Shown piece by piece: positions 1-6,672 of a stretch of 17,842 nucleotides of DNA. This DNA is from DATHXC01 sp041662005 (GTDB lineage Bacteria > Pseudomonadota > Gammaproteobacteria > Burkholderiales > Methylophilaceae): contig JBAZTJ010000046.1 in assembly GCA_041662005.1 (NCBI GenBank), positions 1 through 17,842 of the forward strand, in the 5' to 3' direction. The notes under the pieces were generated by a model, which searched no databases, was not told the origin of the DNA, and was given only the letters and a program-made list of their open reading frames with translations. Position numbers and translations under genes: made by a program. How positions within the stretch are numbered: the first letter of the stretch is position 1; every line of letters starts with the position of its first letter.

Positions 1-351
1 TCATTGAAATTCACCGCTAACAACCTGACCAGGTCCGATCTCCCCGTGCCGACTGCTTGCTCACTACCGGCGACTAGCAGGGGGGAACTCCCGGGTTCCG
101 TACTTTTCCCACCTCTTGTAATTGTCACTACCTGCTTGTTCGTGGTCGACAACAATTTCATTGAATGGGACACCTCTGCGCCTAAGGCTGGTAAGGGTAT
201 CTGTGCATGGGGCGCCGCATTGCGAGAAAGTAAATGCGATCACAACAGGTTTGCCTGCCGCATCAACTACCGGGCTTGTGCCGAAAACATGACTCCCTTT
301 CCAGTGCCAGAACCCTGCTGCTATGACCAGGATAAAGAGTATTTTTTTCAT
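1..351 (-). pseudogene. Exported/anchored glutaredoxin-like protein gene, apparently frameshifted and cut by the window edge
   Basis: The intact frame starts at ATG 351 and stops at 64 (95 aa). Residues 1-20 form a hydrophobic signal or anchor segment (MKKILFILVIAAGFWHW). A thioredoxin-fold-like start follows, with a cysteine pair in CGAPC and a glutaredoxin-style 'RRRGVPFNEIVVD' stretch. The frame then ends abruptly in PPASRR and a stop. If one base is removed from the six-G run at 80-85, translation continues as FPLLVAGSEQAVGTGR and then 'LLAVNFN', which is what a glutaredoxin C-terminus should look like, and it stays open to base 1. So a one-base shift (true mutation or sequencing error) is likely. 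The gene lies 5 bp after the dapC stop with no clear ribosome binding site, so it is probably coupled to dapC. A thiol-redox role is inferred from the fold only. The CxxxC spacing is unlike the usual CxxC. Confidence 0.6.
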
Positions 352-356
352 GGAGA

Positions 357-1544
357 TCAGTGCTGAGTAAGGGATTGAATACGATTGGCTGCCTCAACAC
401 ATTCTTCCAGCGATGCCACCAGGGCCAGGCGAATGAAGTTCTTGCCGGGGTTAATGCCGTGTGCTTCGCGCGCCAGGTAGCTGCCCGGCAATACCGTGAC
501 GTTGAAATCACGATACAGCTTTGCGGCAAACTTGGTATCCGGCATGGAGGTACGTGCCCACAGGTAGAAAGCGGCATCCGGCATCTGCACATCCAGCACG
601 CCTTGCAGCATGGGGGTAACAGCCTTGAACTTTTCATCGTAGAGGCGACGATTTTCAATCACATGGGTTTCGTCGTTCCATGCGGCAATGCTGGCGGCCT
701 GTACTACCGGATTCATGGCGCAACCGTGATAGGTGCGGTAGAGCAGGAATTTCTCTAATATCTTTGCATCCCCTGCGACAAAGCCCGAGCGCATGCCCGG
801 CACGTTGGAGCGTTTGGATAGCGAGCTGAATATCACCAGCCGGGTATAGTCGCGCCCTAGCTTGTGAGCCGCCTGCAGGGCGCCTAGCGGCGGGGTAGCT
901 TCATCGAAATAGATCTCCGAGTAGCACTCATCGGCCGCGATGGTAAAGCCGTAGCGGTCGGAAAGCTCAAATACCTCCTGCCATTGTTCCAGGCTCATCA
1001 CCTTGCCGGAGGGGTTGCCGGGCGAACACAGGTAAACCAGCTGGGTACGTTGCCATACGCTCTCAGGCACGCTGCTGAAATCCATAGCGTGGTTGGTTTC
1101 TGGCAAGGTGTTCAGGAAGTAGGGCTCAGCACCTGCCAGAAAGGCGGCGCCTTCGTAAATCTGGTAGAACGGGTTGGGGCAGATAATGACAGGAGCCGGT
1201 TTGCTGCTGTCTACGACCGCCTGAGCAAAAGCAAATAATGCCTCACGACTGCCATTAACCGGGATAATCTCATTCTCGACATCTAGCGCTGGTATGCCAT
1301 AGCGCCGCGTTGCCCACGCGGAAATTGCCTGGCGTAGCGCTACGATACCGGCTGTCGTGGGATAATTGGCTAGGCCTGCCAGATTGTTGACCAGCGCGTC
1401 TTTGATCAACGCGGGGGTGGCGTGCTTGGGCTCGCCTATCGACAGGTTGATCGGCTTGAGTTGCTGGTTAGGGGTAATGCCGCTGAACAGGTCACGCAGG
1501 CGCTGGAACGGGTAGGGCTGTAATAAATTCAGGTTAGGATTCAT
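357..1544 (-). CDS. dapC: Succinyldiaminopimelate transaminase (DapC), class I/II PLP aminotransferase
   Basis: DapC transfers an amino group from glutamate to N-succinyl-2-amino-6-oxopimelate in the succinylase branch of lysine and meso-diaminopimelate synthesis, in the cytosol. The 395-aa protein is full length for fold-type I aminotransferases. Visible motifs are SPGNPSG (174-180, PLP-contacting Asn178), the Asp of AADE (Asp205), the Schiff-base lysine in SLSKR (Lys244), MRSGFVAGD (251-259), and the substrate-carboxylate arginine in FIRLALV (Arg372). The open frame extends upstream to 1796, but homology begins at MNPNLN, so the ATG at 1544 is chosen. The longer version would run through the divergent permease gene. 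No good ribosome binding site precedes 1544; a TATAAT lies only 8-13 bases upstream. The partner gene downstream is the glutaredoxin-like reading frame. Family assignment is firm; DapC rather than another class I aminotransferase rests on overall resemblance. Confidence 0.9.
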   Translation of the reverse strand: MNPNLNLLQPYPFQRLRDLFSGITPNQQLKPINLSIGEPKHATPALIKDALVNNLAGLANYPTTAGIVALRQAISAWATRRYGIPALDVENEIIPVNGSREALFAFAQAVVDSSKPAPVIICPNPFYQIYEGAAFLAGAEPYFLNTLPETNHAMDFSSVPESVWQRTQLVYLCSPGNPSGKVMSLEQWQEVFELSDRYGFTIAADECYSEIYFDEATPPLGALQAAHKLGRDYTRLVIFSSLSKRSNVPGMRSGFVAGDAKILEKFLLYRTYHGCAMNPVVQAASIAAWNDETHVIENRRLYDEKFKAVTPMLQGVLDVQMPDAAFYLWARTSMPDTKFAAKLYRDFNVTVLPGSYLAREAHGINPGKNFIRLALVASLEECVEAANRIQSLTQH

Positions 1545-1603
1545 AGACCGGATTATAAATGAAGCGCCTGGTATGGGCTTTGAATATTTAGGTAAACAAA
1601 ACA

Positions 1604-1609
1604 AGAAGG
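1604..1609 (+). promoter_or_regulatory. Shine-Dalgarno AGAAGG bearing on the start of the EamA permease
   Basis: AGAAGG is the only good ribosome binding site before the permease. It sits 1 base before the ATG at 1611, which is too close, but 10 bases before an in-frame TTG at 1620. The TTG may therefore be the true start, giving a protein three residues shorter. Confidence 0.4.
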
Positions 1610-1610
1610 C

Positions 1611-2498
1611 ATGGATTTTTTGAATAACGATAAACAATACCTGGCTACCTTCGGGCTGCTGTTCGGTGCGGTGTGCTGGGGCATCATCTGGTATCCGTAC
1701 CGCATTTTGCAAGAGGCTGGGATATCTGGGGTGGCTTCCAGTTTTTACACCTATGTGATTGCCGTAATACTGGGCTTGCTGATATATGCCAAACATTGGC
1801 GAAAAGTCGTTGAAATACCGAAGTCTGTATTCTGGCTGGCGATAGTCGCTGGCTGGACTAACTTGAGTTATGTGCTGGCGGTCATTGATGGCGAGGTGAT
1901 GCGGGTGATGCTGTTGTTTTATTTGTCACCCTTGTGGACGCTGATCATGGCGCATTTCTGGCTGAAGGAGCGGGTCAATACCAAAAGCCTGGTAGTGATA
2001 GGCATTTCGCTTACAGGCGCCTTCATCATGCTATGGCAGGTCGACTCTCTCCCTTTGCCCCAAAACCAGGCCGAGTGGCTGGCACTATCGGCGGGCATGG
2101 GTTTTGCGACGACCAATGTCATCACGCGTAAATCCATACATTTAAGTGTGACTACCAAATCCATGGCGGTATGGTTCGGTGTTCTGCTGATGACCTTGAT
2201 ATTCATACCTTTCCAAACACTGCCATTTCCCAGCCCCGATACTTTCAGTGCTAGCCATTGGCTGATCCTGGTGGTGATCGCCTTGCTGGTGATGGCAGCA
2301 ACACTGGTAGTGCAATACGGGATTACCCATATTCCCGTTACACGTGCATCGGTGCTATTTATGTTCGAGCTGGTGGTCGCTGCCATTGCTTCGTATTACC
2401 TGGCGAATGAAGCCATGGAGCTGCATGAGTGGGTAGGTGGCTGCCTGATTGTCGCAGCAGCCCTGTTTGCGGCAAGAATGGAAAGCTCAGTTAACTAG
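1611..2498 (+). CDS. EamA/DMT-family inner-membrane permease, substrate unknown
   Basis: The 295-aa protein is almost entirely hydrophobic. It shows about ten membrane segments arranged as two EamA repeats, at roughly residues 10-142 and 153-290, the standard size and layout of the drug/metabolite transporter superfamily. Family-typical features are GAVCWGIIWYPYRIL near the N-terminus, the LSPLWTLIMAHFWLKERV stretch closing helix 4 of the first repeat, and the matching MFELVVAAIASYYLANEAMELHEWVGG in the second. Members export amino acids, purines or other small metabolites by proton exchange, but sequence alone does not give the substrate here. The gene is divergent from dapC across 66 bp; a role in amino-acid efflux is possible but only suggested by that neighbour. 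The start is uncertain between ATG 1611 and TTG 1620. No clear terminator follows. Confidence 0.85.
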   Translation: MDFLNNDKQYLATFGLLFGAVCWGIIWYPYRILQEAGISGVASSFYTYVIAVILGLLIYAKHWRKVVEIPKSVFWLAIVAGWTNLSYVLAVIDGEVMRVMLLFYLSPLWTLIMAHFWLKERVNTKSLVVIGISLTGAFIMLWQVDSLPLPQNQAEWLALSAGMGFATTNVITRKSIHLSVTTKSMAVWFGVLLMTLIFIPFQTLPFPSPDTFSASHWLILVVIALLVMAATLVVQYGITHIPVTRASVLFMFELVVAAIASYYLANEAMELHEWVGGCLIVAAALFAARMESSVN

Positions 2499-2565
2499 CC
2501 CGCCCGGCTGTTTTAAGCCTCAATCTGCAACCTCCCTAAAGCCCTGGAAATACTTGCCGTTAGTC

Positions 2566-2583
2566 TTGGCATGGGGCTTGCAT
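2566..2583 (+). promoter_or_regulatory. Putative sigma-54 (RpoN) promoter for the EAL-GGDEF gene
   Basis: TTGGCATGGGGCTTGCAT matches the RpoN consensus TGGCACG-N4-TTGCW with one mismatch (T for C in GGCAC). The invariant GG is at 2568-2569 and GC at 2580-2581, at the required 12-base register. Transcription would start near 2593. That leaves only about 9 bases before ATG 2602, but about 33 bases before ATG 2626, which is preceded by GAGAAG (2608-2613). Confidence 0.5.
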
Positions 2584-2601
2584 AGGCTAGTCTGACTTTT
2601 A

Positions 2602-5058
2602 ATGATTGAGAAGACAAAACAGCATATGAAATTATATTTAAATACCATAGATCAGACCTCAGCGCTGGATACTCTTGGTTTAAAGCATGAATCTAATCCT
2701 GAAAAATCTGTTTTTATTTTCGACTTTAATGATGAAAACTCATTAATCCATACGCTCAACCAGCTTTCGGAGAATTTGCCGGAACAACTGCTGGATGTGT
2801 CCTATGTGATGATTGCCGAGAGTGCCAAGTCGGCGGATCCAGCAGTCATCATGGCGGGCGTCATGCCATTCAATACCTTTTATGCCCGCCGCATGCATTC
2901 ATGGCTGCTGGAGGACTTGAGCTCTACCCAGCAAAACTCACAAGTGCAGATATATTTCCAGCCGATCGTCGATTTCACGCAGAACGGCAAGATTTTTGGC
3001 TATGAGGCGCTATGCCGCGTAGAAGACCCATCAGGGCAATTGTTGAATGGCGAAGAGTCCTTCAAGTTGGCTGGCAAGCTTAAATGCAGTGAAGAGCTGG
3101 ACATCCGTTGCCAACAGCTTGCACTGATAGGCAAGGCGCAGTCCATTGAACCCGGCACACCAGTGTTTATCAATGTGTTGCCGCAAACCATCATGAAGAA
3201 GCGCTGGCTTGGGCTCATGCTGGAAACGCTGACAAAATATGGCATCGAACAGCGCGAAGTGGTGATTGAGATAGTCGAGAGCGAAAAAGTGTCGCCTGAG
3301 CTTTTAGCGCAATGCTGTGATGAAATCCGTACCCATGGCCTGCGCATCGCGCTGGATGACATGGGCTCAGGTTTCAACGGCTTACGTACTCTCGCGGCTG
3401 TGCGTGCCGATTTCATCAAGATCGATAGGACGATCGTGCACGAGGCGCAGGGTAGCCGTGTGCGTACCGTATTGCTGGAAGCCATTATCTCCATGGCGCA
3501 ACGACTAGGCTGTACGGTAGTGGCGGAAGGGCTGGAGCGGGTCGAAGACATCAACTTCTGTCTTGATTTGGGGCTGGCCTATGCGCAAGGCTATTACTTT
3601 GCAAAACCTGAAAGCAAGCCGGTCAGGTCAGTGACGGAACTGCCCAAGCGCGATGAGTCACATCGTTCGCATATTCCGGATGAATTCCGCATAGGCGAGT
3701 TTGTGATGCGCGGGCTGACCATAGAGGTCAACACGTCGATAGAGGAGGCCAGGGCTATTTTCCAGGAAAATCTGGATACTGAAATTGCTGTCGTGCTGGA
3801 TAATTTACGGCCCATCGGCCTGCTCCGGCGCGGTAAGGTATTTACCCAGCGCAGTAACTCATTGGGCGCCTATTGTGATGCCTTGCCCAAGATGGTTAAT
3901 AACCGCACGCCCTCATCACTATTGGCGCGCGGCCTTTATCTGGAGCGCGGAGATGCCGAACCTTGGGTGATGGTGGGCGACGATGGTATCTACATCGGCA
4001 TTTTGCAGCCGCTGGAAATCATGGCGCAACTGATCAGCCGCAAAATGAGCACCGGCAGCCTGCATCCCTTGAGCCAACTGACTACCGGGCCAACTCTGCG
4101 GCAGTCGCTGGATGTCAGCATACGCAACAACCCCAGCACAGTTCTGGTGTATATCGACCTGGATCACTTCAAGGCCTATAACGATAGATATGGCTTTATC
4201 CGTGGGGATGCCATGATCCGCCTGCTGTCGGAAATCGTCAGGCAGGAGTTTCTGGGCGCAGCCGGGACGCTGGTCGGCCACATCGGTGGGGATGATTTTG
4301 TATTGATACTGGATCACATCAACACCAGTCTTGAAGCCAAATTGCTGGATGTTATCTATCACTTCCAGGATCTGGCCAGCCATTTATATGACGCATCTGA
4401 CCTTGAGCGCGGATATTTCACTACGGAAGATGGTAGTGAACATCCGGTCGCCAGCATCTCCATCGCAGTTGTCAATGGCAGCCAGGGTGACCTTTCCAAT
4501 AGCGTGGCAGCAGCAGAGCGTGCCGCCTACTTGAAAAAGATAGGTAAATCCAACATCGGCAGCATTATTGTGGTGGAAGATGACACGCCAAGACTGGTGG
4601 TACCTGAGCATGAGGTGCACTCCGATTGGCAGGCACGTGCGCTGGAGGCATTGCAATCCCTGCTCAATTATCGACGGTCAGAAGACTCGCATTGCATGGA
4701 CAGTTGCTTTGCTGACTACCCCTTCTTCGAGGTGGTCTTTGAGCTGAACTCCAACGGGATGCAGCGCTATCCCAACTGGATTAACCCGAATATGTACGGC
4801 AAGATCAAAGCTGGTGGCGCAGGGGTTGATCGTAGCCAGCAAGCTTATTACAGCAGTGCTTATGAGACTATGAGTCCTTATGTATCAAGCATCTACCTCT
4901 CAACGGCGACTGAAGACTTCTGCTTGACGGTATCCCTGCCGATTCTTAATCAACTGGGTGGGTTGGAATCGATACTCGTTGCCGATATCAGCATTGCGGC
5001 GATGGCCATGTTAAGCAGCACGATGGCTGTAGAGAGCAAACAGGTCTTGATGGCATGA
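2602..5058 (+). CDS. Cytosolic c-di-GMP enzyme: EAL - CBS pair - GGDEF (GGDDF) - PDC/Cache
   Basis: The 818-aa protein has no signal peptide or membrane helix. EAL (about 113-345) keeps the phosphodiesterase set: E135 of EAL, N191, E223, D252-D253, K273, E309 and Q329, so it should cleave c-di-GMP to pGpG. Residues about 363-475 resemble a CBS pair (VMRGLTIEVNTSIEEA, then AVVLDNLRPIGLL), a likely nucleotide sensor. GGDEF (about 510-660) has the VYIDLDHFKAYND start but GGDDF at 562-566, and no RxxD inhibitory site nine residues before it; cyclase activity is uncertain. The C-terminus (about 705-800) looks like a PDC/Cache domain, with FELNSNGMQRYP, DRSQQAYY and LTVSLPI, unusual in having no transmembrane anchor. 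ATG 2626 (810 aa) is the better start if the sigma-54 site is used, because 2602 lacks a ribosome binding site. Monocistronic by context, convergent with DUF805 and pilU. Expected effects are on motility, pili or biofilm. Confidence 0.88.
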   Translation: MIEKTKQHMKLYLNTIDQTSALDTLGLKHESNPEKSVFIFDFNDENSLIHTLNQLSENLPEQLLDVSYVMIAESAKSADPAVIMAGVMPFNTFYARRMHSWLLEDLSSTQQNSQVQIYFQPIVDFTQNGKIFGYEALCRVEDPSGQLLNGEESFKLAGKLKCSEELDIRCQQLALIGKAQSIEPGTPVFINVLPQTIMKKRWLGLMLETLTKYGIEQREVVIEIVESEKVSPELLAQCCDEIRTHGLRIALDDMGSGFNGLRTLAAVRADFIKIDRTIVHEAQGSRVRTVLLEAIISMAQRLGCTVVAEGLERVEDINFCLDLGLAYAQGYYFAKPESKPVRSVTELPKRDESHRSHIPDEFRIGEFVMRGLTIEVNTSIEEARAIFQENLDTEIAVVLDNLRPIGLLRRGKVFTQRSNSLGAYCDALPKMVNNRTPSSLLARGLYLERGDAEPWVMVGDDGIYIGILQPLEIMAQLISRKMSTGSLHPLSQLTTGPTLRQSLDVSIRNNPSTVLVYIDLDHFKAYNDRYGFIRGDAMIRLLSEIVRQEFLGAAGTLVGHIGGDDFVLILDHINTSLEAKLLDVIYHFQDLASHLYDASDLERGYFTTEDGSEHPVASISIAVVNGSQGDLSNSVAAAERAAYLKKIGKSNIGSIIVVEDDTPRLVVPEHEVHSDWQARALEALQSLLNYRRSEDSHCMDSCFADYPFFEVVFELNSNGMQRYPNWINPNMYGKIKAGGAGVDRSQQAYYSSAYETMSPYVSSIYLSTATEDFCLTVSLPILNQLGGLESILVADISIAAMAMLSSTMAVESKQVLMA

Positions 5059-5066
5059 ACTGAGAA

Positions 5067-5088
5067 GCGCGCAGCTTGAGCTGCGCGC
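5067..5088. terminator. Putative bidirectional terminator hairpin between convergent genes
   Basis: A perfect 9-bp stem has arms GCGCGCAGC and GCTGCGCGC with a TTGA tetraloop. It lies in the 44-bp gap between the stops of the EAL-GGDEF gene (plus) and the DUF805 gene (minus). Neither side has a strong U tract, so efficiency as an intrinsic terminator is uncertain; placement is ideal. Confidence 0.55.
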
Positions 5089-5102
5089 CCAAGGTTTGTC
5101 GA

Positions 5103-5432
5103 TTAAGGAGCAGAGCCGTATTCGTTGGCTTCAGTACTGCCTTCCTGGACCAGGAACACGATTATCACGATCCAGCCTATGACCGGCACCAGCCAAAGCA
5201 GTTGCCACCAGCCTGAGCGCTTGGTGTCATGTAGCCTGCGAGCCCCAACTGCCAGCGATGGAAGCAATGTAGCGAGGGAAAACAGGGCGCTGACAATATC
5301 GCTGACTATGCCTAAGCCCAGGCTTACCAGGAGAGTAAAAAGCGCAAACCACCAGTACTCAGGGCGTTTGGCACGGCCATTGAAGTCGGCGTATTTGGAA
5401 AAACAAGCCTGGATAGATTCTGAGAATGTCAT
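5103..5432 (-). CDS. DUF805 family small inner-membrane protein
   Basis: The 109-aa protein matches the DUF805 (YhaH/YhaI-like) pattern. A soluble N-terminus, CFSKYADFNGRAKRPEYWWF, leads into hydrophobic segments at about 26-45 and 48-65. The conserved loop GARRLHDTKRSGWWQLL (64-80) and a last membrane segment ending FLVQEGS follow. The family has no established biochemical role. GGGAG eight bases upstream is a good ribosome binding site and supports the start at 5432. The gene begins 55 bp after pilU on the same strand with no hairpin between them, so it may be carried on the pilU transcript. A pilus-related role is not shown by the sequence. Confidence 0.85.
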   Translation of the reverse strand: MTFSESIQACFSKYADFNGRAKRPEYWWFALFTLLVSLGLGIVSDIVSALFSLATLLPSLAVGARRLHDTKRSGWWQLLWLVPVIGWIVIIVFLVQEGSTEANEYGSAP

Positions 5433-5487
5433 TTTTTTGCTCCCTTTGTTTTTGATTTATTGAAATGAACTGGAATGACTGCAAACT

Positions 5488-6585
5488 TTAAGCGCTAAAG
5501 CCACTGCTATTGTCACCTTCATTGGCAAAACGGATTTGAAGCGACAAATCGTTACGCGAGTCGGCTGCTGCCAGCGCATTCTCTTCACTGATACGTCCCT
5601 CGCGATAGAGGTCAAACAGCGATTGATCAAAGGTGCACATACCGATATCACGGTTGTTGGACATGATCTCCTTGATTTCCTCGATCTTGGATTTCTTGAT
5701 CAGGTCAGAAACGTAAGGCGTATTGATGAGCACCTCAATCGCTGCGACGCGCTTGGTTTTGGTGCCGGGAACCAGTCGTTGCGAAACGATGGCGGCCAGG
5801 TTGAGCGAAACGCCAAGCAGCACGCCGGCCTTGGCTTCAGCCGGGTAGAACGACAGAATGCGCTCAATGGCCTGGTTGGCATTATTGGCATGCAGTGTGG
5901 CCAGGCACAGATGCCCGGTCTCGGAGTAGGCAATAGCGTGCTTCATGCCCTCCATATCGCGGATTTCACCAATCAGCACTACATCCGGTGCCTGACGCAT
6001 GGCATTCTTCAGACCGTTATCGAAAGACAGTGTATCTATACCGACCTCACGCTGATCTACAACGGATTTCTTGTGGTTATGGATAAACTCAATGGGGTCT
6101 TCCAGCATCAGGATGTGGCCACTGGCGTTCTCGTTACGGTGGTCTATCATGGCCGCGAGGCTGGTGGACTTGCCCGAACCGGTTGACCCCACGACAAGCA
6201 CCAGTCCGCGCTGGCGCATGATGAGGTTTTTCATCACATCGGGCAGGCCTAATACTTCAAATGACGGAATCTCGCTCTTGATGTGGCGTATGACCATGGC
6301 CACTTCGCCACGCTGCTTGTAAACATTGATACGGAAACGGCCAAGGTCTTTTCTACCGAAAGCGAAGTTCATTTCAAGGTTGGTCTCAAACTCCTTGATT
6401 TGCTCTTCTGACATAAGGGCGTAGGCGATTTCCTTTACCATGCCGGGATTCATGACCTGGGTATTGACCGGTAAGGTTTTGCCTTCGATGTCGATATGGA
6501 TGGCGGTGCCTGTGCTGAAAAAAAGGTCGGAACCGCCTTTTTCTACCATGAATTTGAGTACCGGCGTGATGTCAATTGCAGCCAT
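5488..6585 (-). CDS. pilU: Type IV pilus retraction ATPase PilU
   Basis: PilU is a hexameric cytosolic AAA-type secretion ATPase that helps PilT retract type IV pili. The 365-aa product has the PilT/PilU N-domain beginning FMVEKGGSDLFFSTG (12-26). It then shows Walker A GSTGSGKST (133-141), Asp box LEDPIEFIH (161-169), Walker B VVLIGEIRD (202-210) and His box HLCLATLHANNANQAIERI (225-243). The C-terminal LAAADSRNDLSLQIRF resembles PilU rather than PilT, whose C-terminus differs. AGGGATC about eight bases upstream supports the start at 6585. A TATAAT at 6625-6620 (minus) could be a -10 but has no convincing -35. pilT, its usual neighbour, is not in the window; upstream lies the mnmC-GT41 operon and downstream DUF805. 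The convergent c-di-GMP gene may be functionally related. Confidence 0.93.
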   Translation of the reverse strand: MAAIDITPVLKFMVEKGGSDLFFSTGTAIHIDIEGKTLPVNTQVMNPGMVKEIAYALMSEEQIKEFETNLEMNFAFGRKDLGRFRINVYKQRGEVAMVIRHIKSEIPSFEVLGLPDVMKNLIMRQRGLVLVVGSTGSGKSTSLAAMIDHRNENASGHILMLEDPIEFIHNHKKSVVDQREVGIDTLSFDNGLKNAMRQAPDVVLIGEIRDMEGMKHAIAYSETGHLCLATLHANNANQAIERILSFYPAEAKAGVLLGVSLNLAAIVSQRLVPGTKTKRVAAIEVLINTPYVSDLIKKSKIEEIKEIMSNNRDIGMCTFDQSLFDLYREGRISEENALAAADSRNDLSLQIRFANEGDNSSGFSA

Positions 6586-6672
6586 TGTTTTGATCCCTGA
6601 TTGTTTAACTTGCTGGTCTATTATATTGGTTTTATTGGTATATTGATGCTAGAGAATTACTTTATCACAAGG

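Noticed and set aside
4..366. 120-aa plus-strand open frame
   Set aside because: It opposes the glutaredoxin-like and dapC ends and has no ribosome binding site or family resemblance.
1545..1796. Upstream extension of dapC by 84 codons
   Set aside because: The extra residues have no aminotransferase homology and would overlap the divergent permease gene.
5536..6186. 216-aa open frame on the plus strand
   Set aside because: It lies wholly antisense to pilU, whose motifs are all intact; its translation has no recognisable domain.
6620..6625. TATAAT upstream of pilU on the minus strand
   Set aside because: A good -10 hexamer, but no acceptable -35 at 16-18 bp; not enough for a promoter call.
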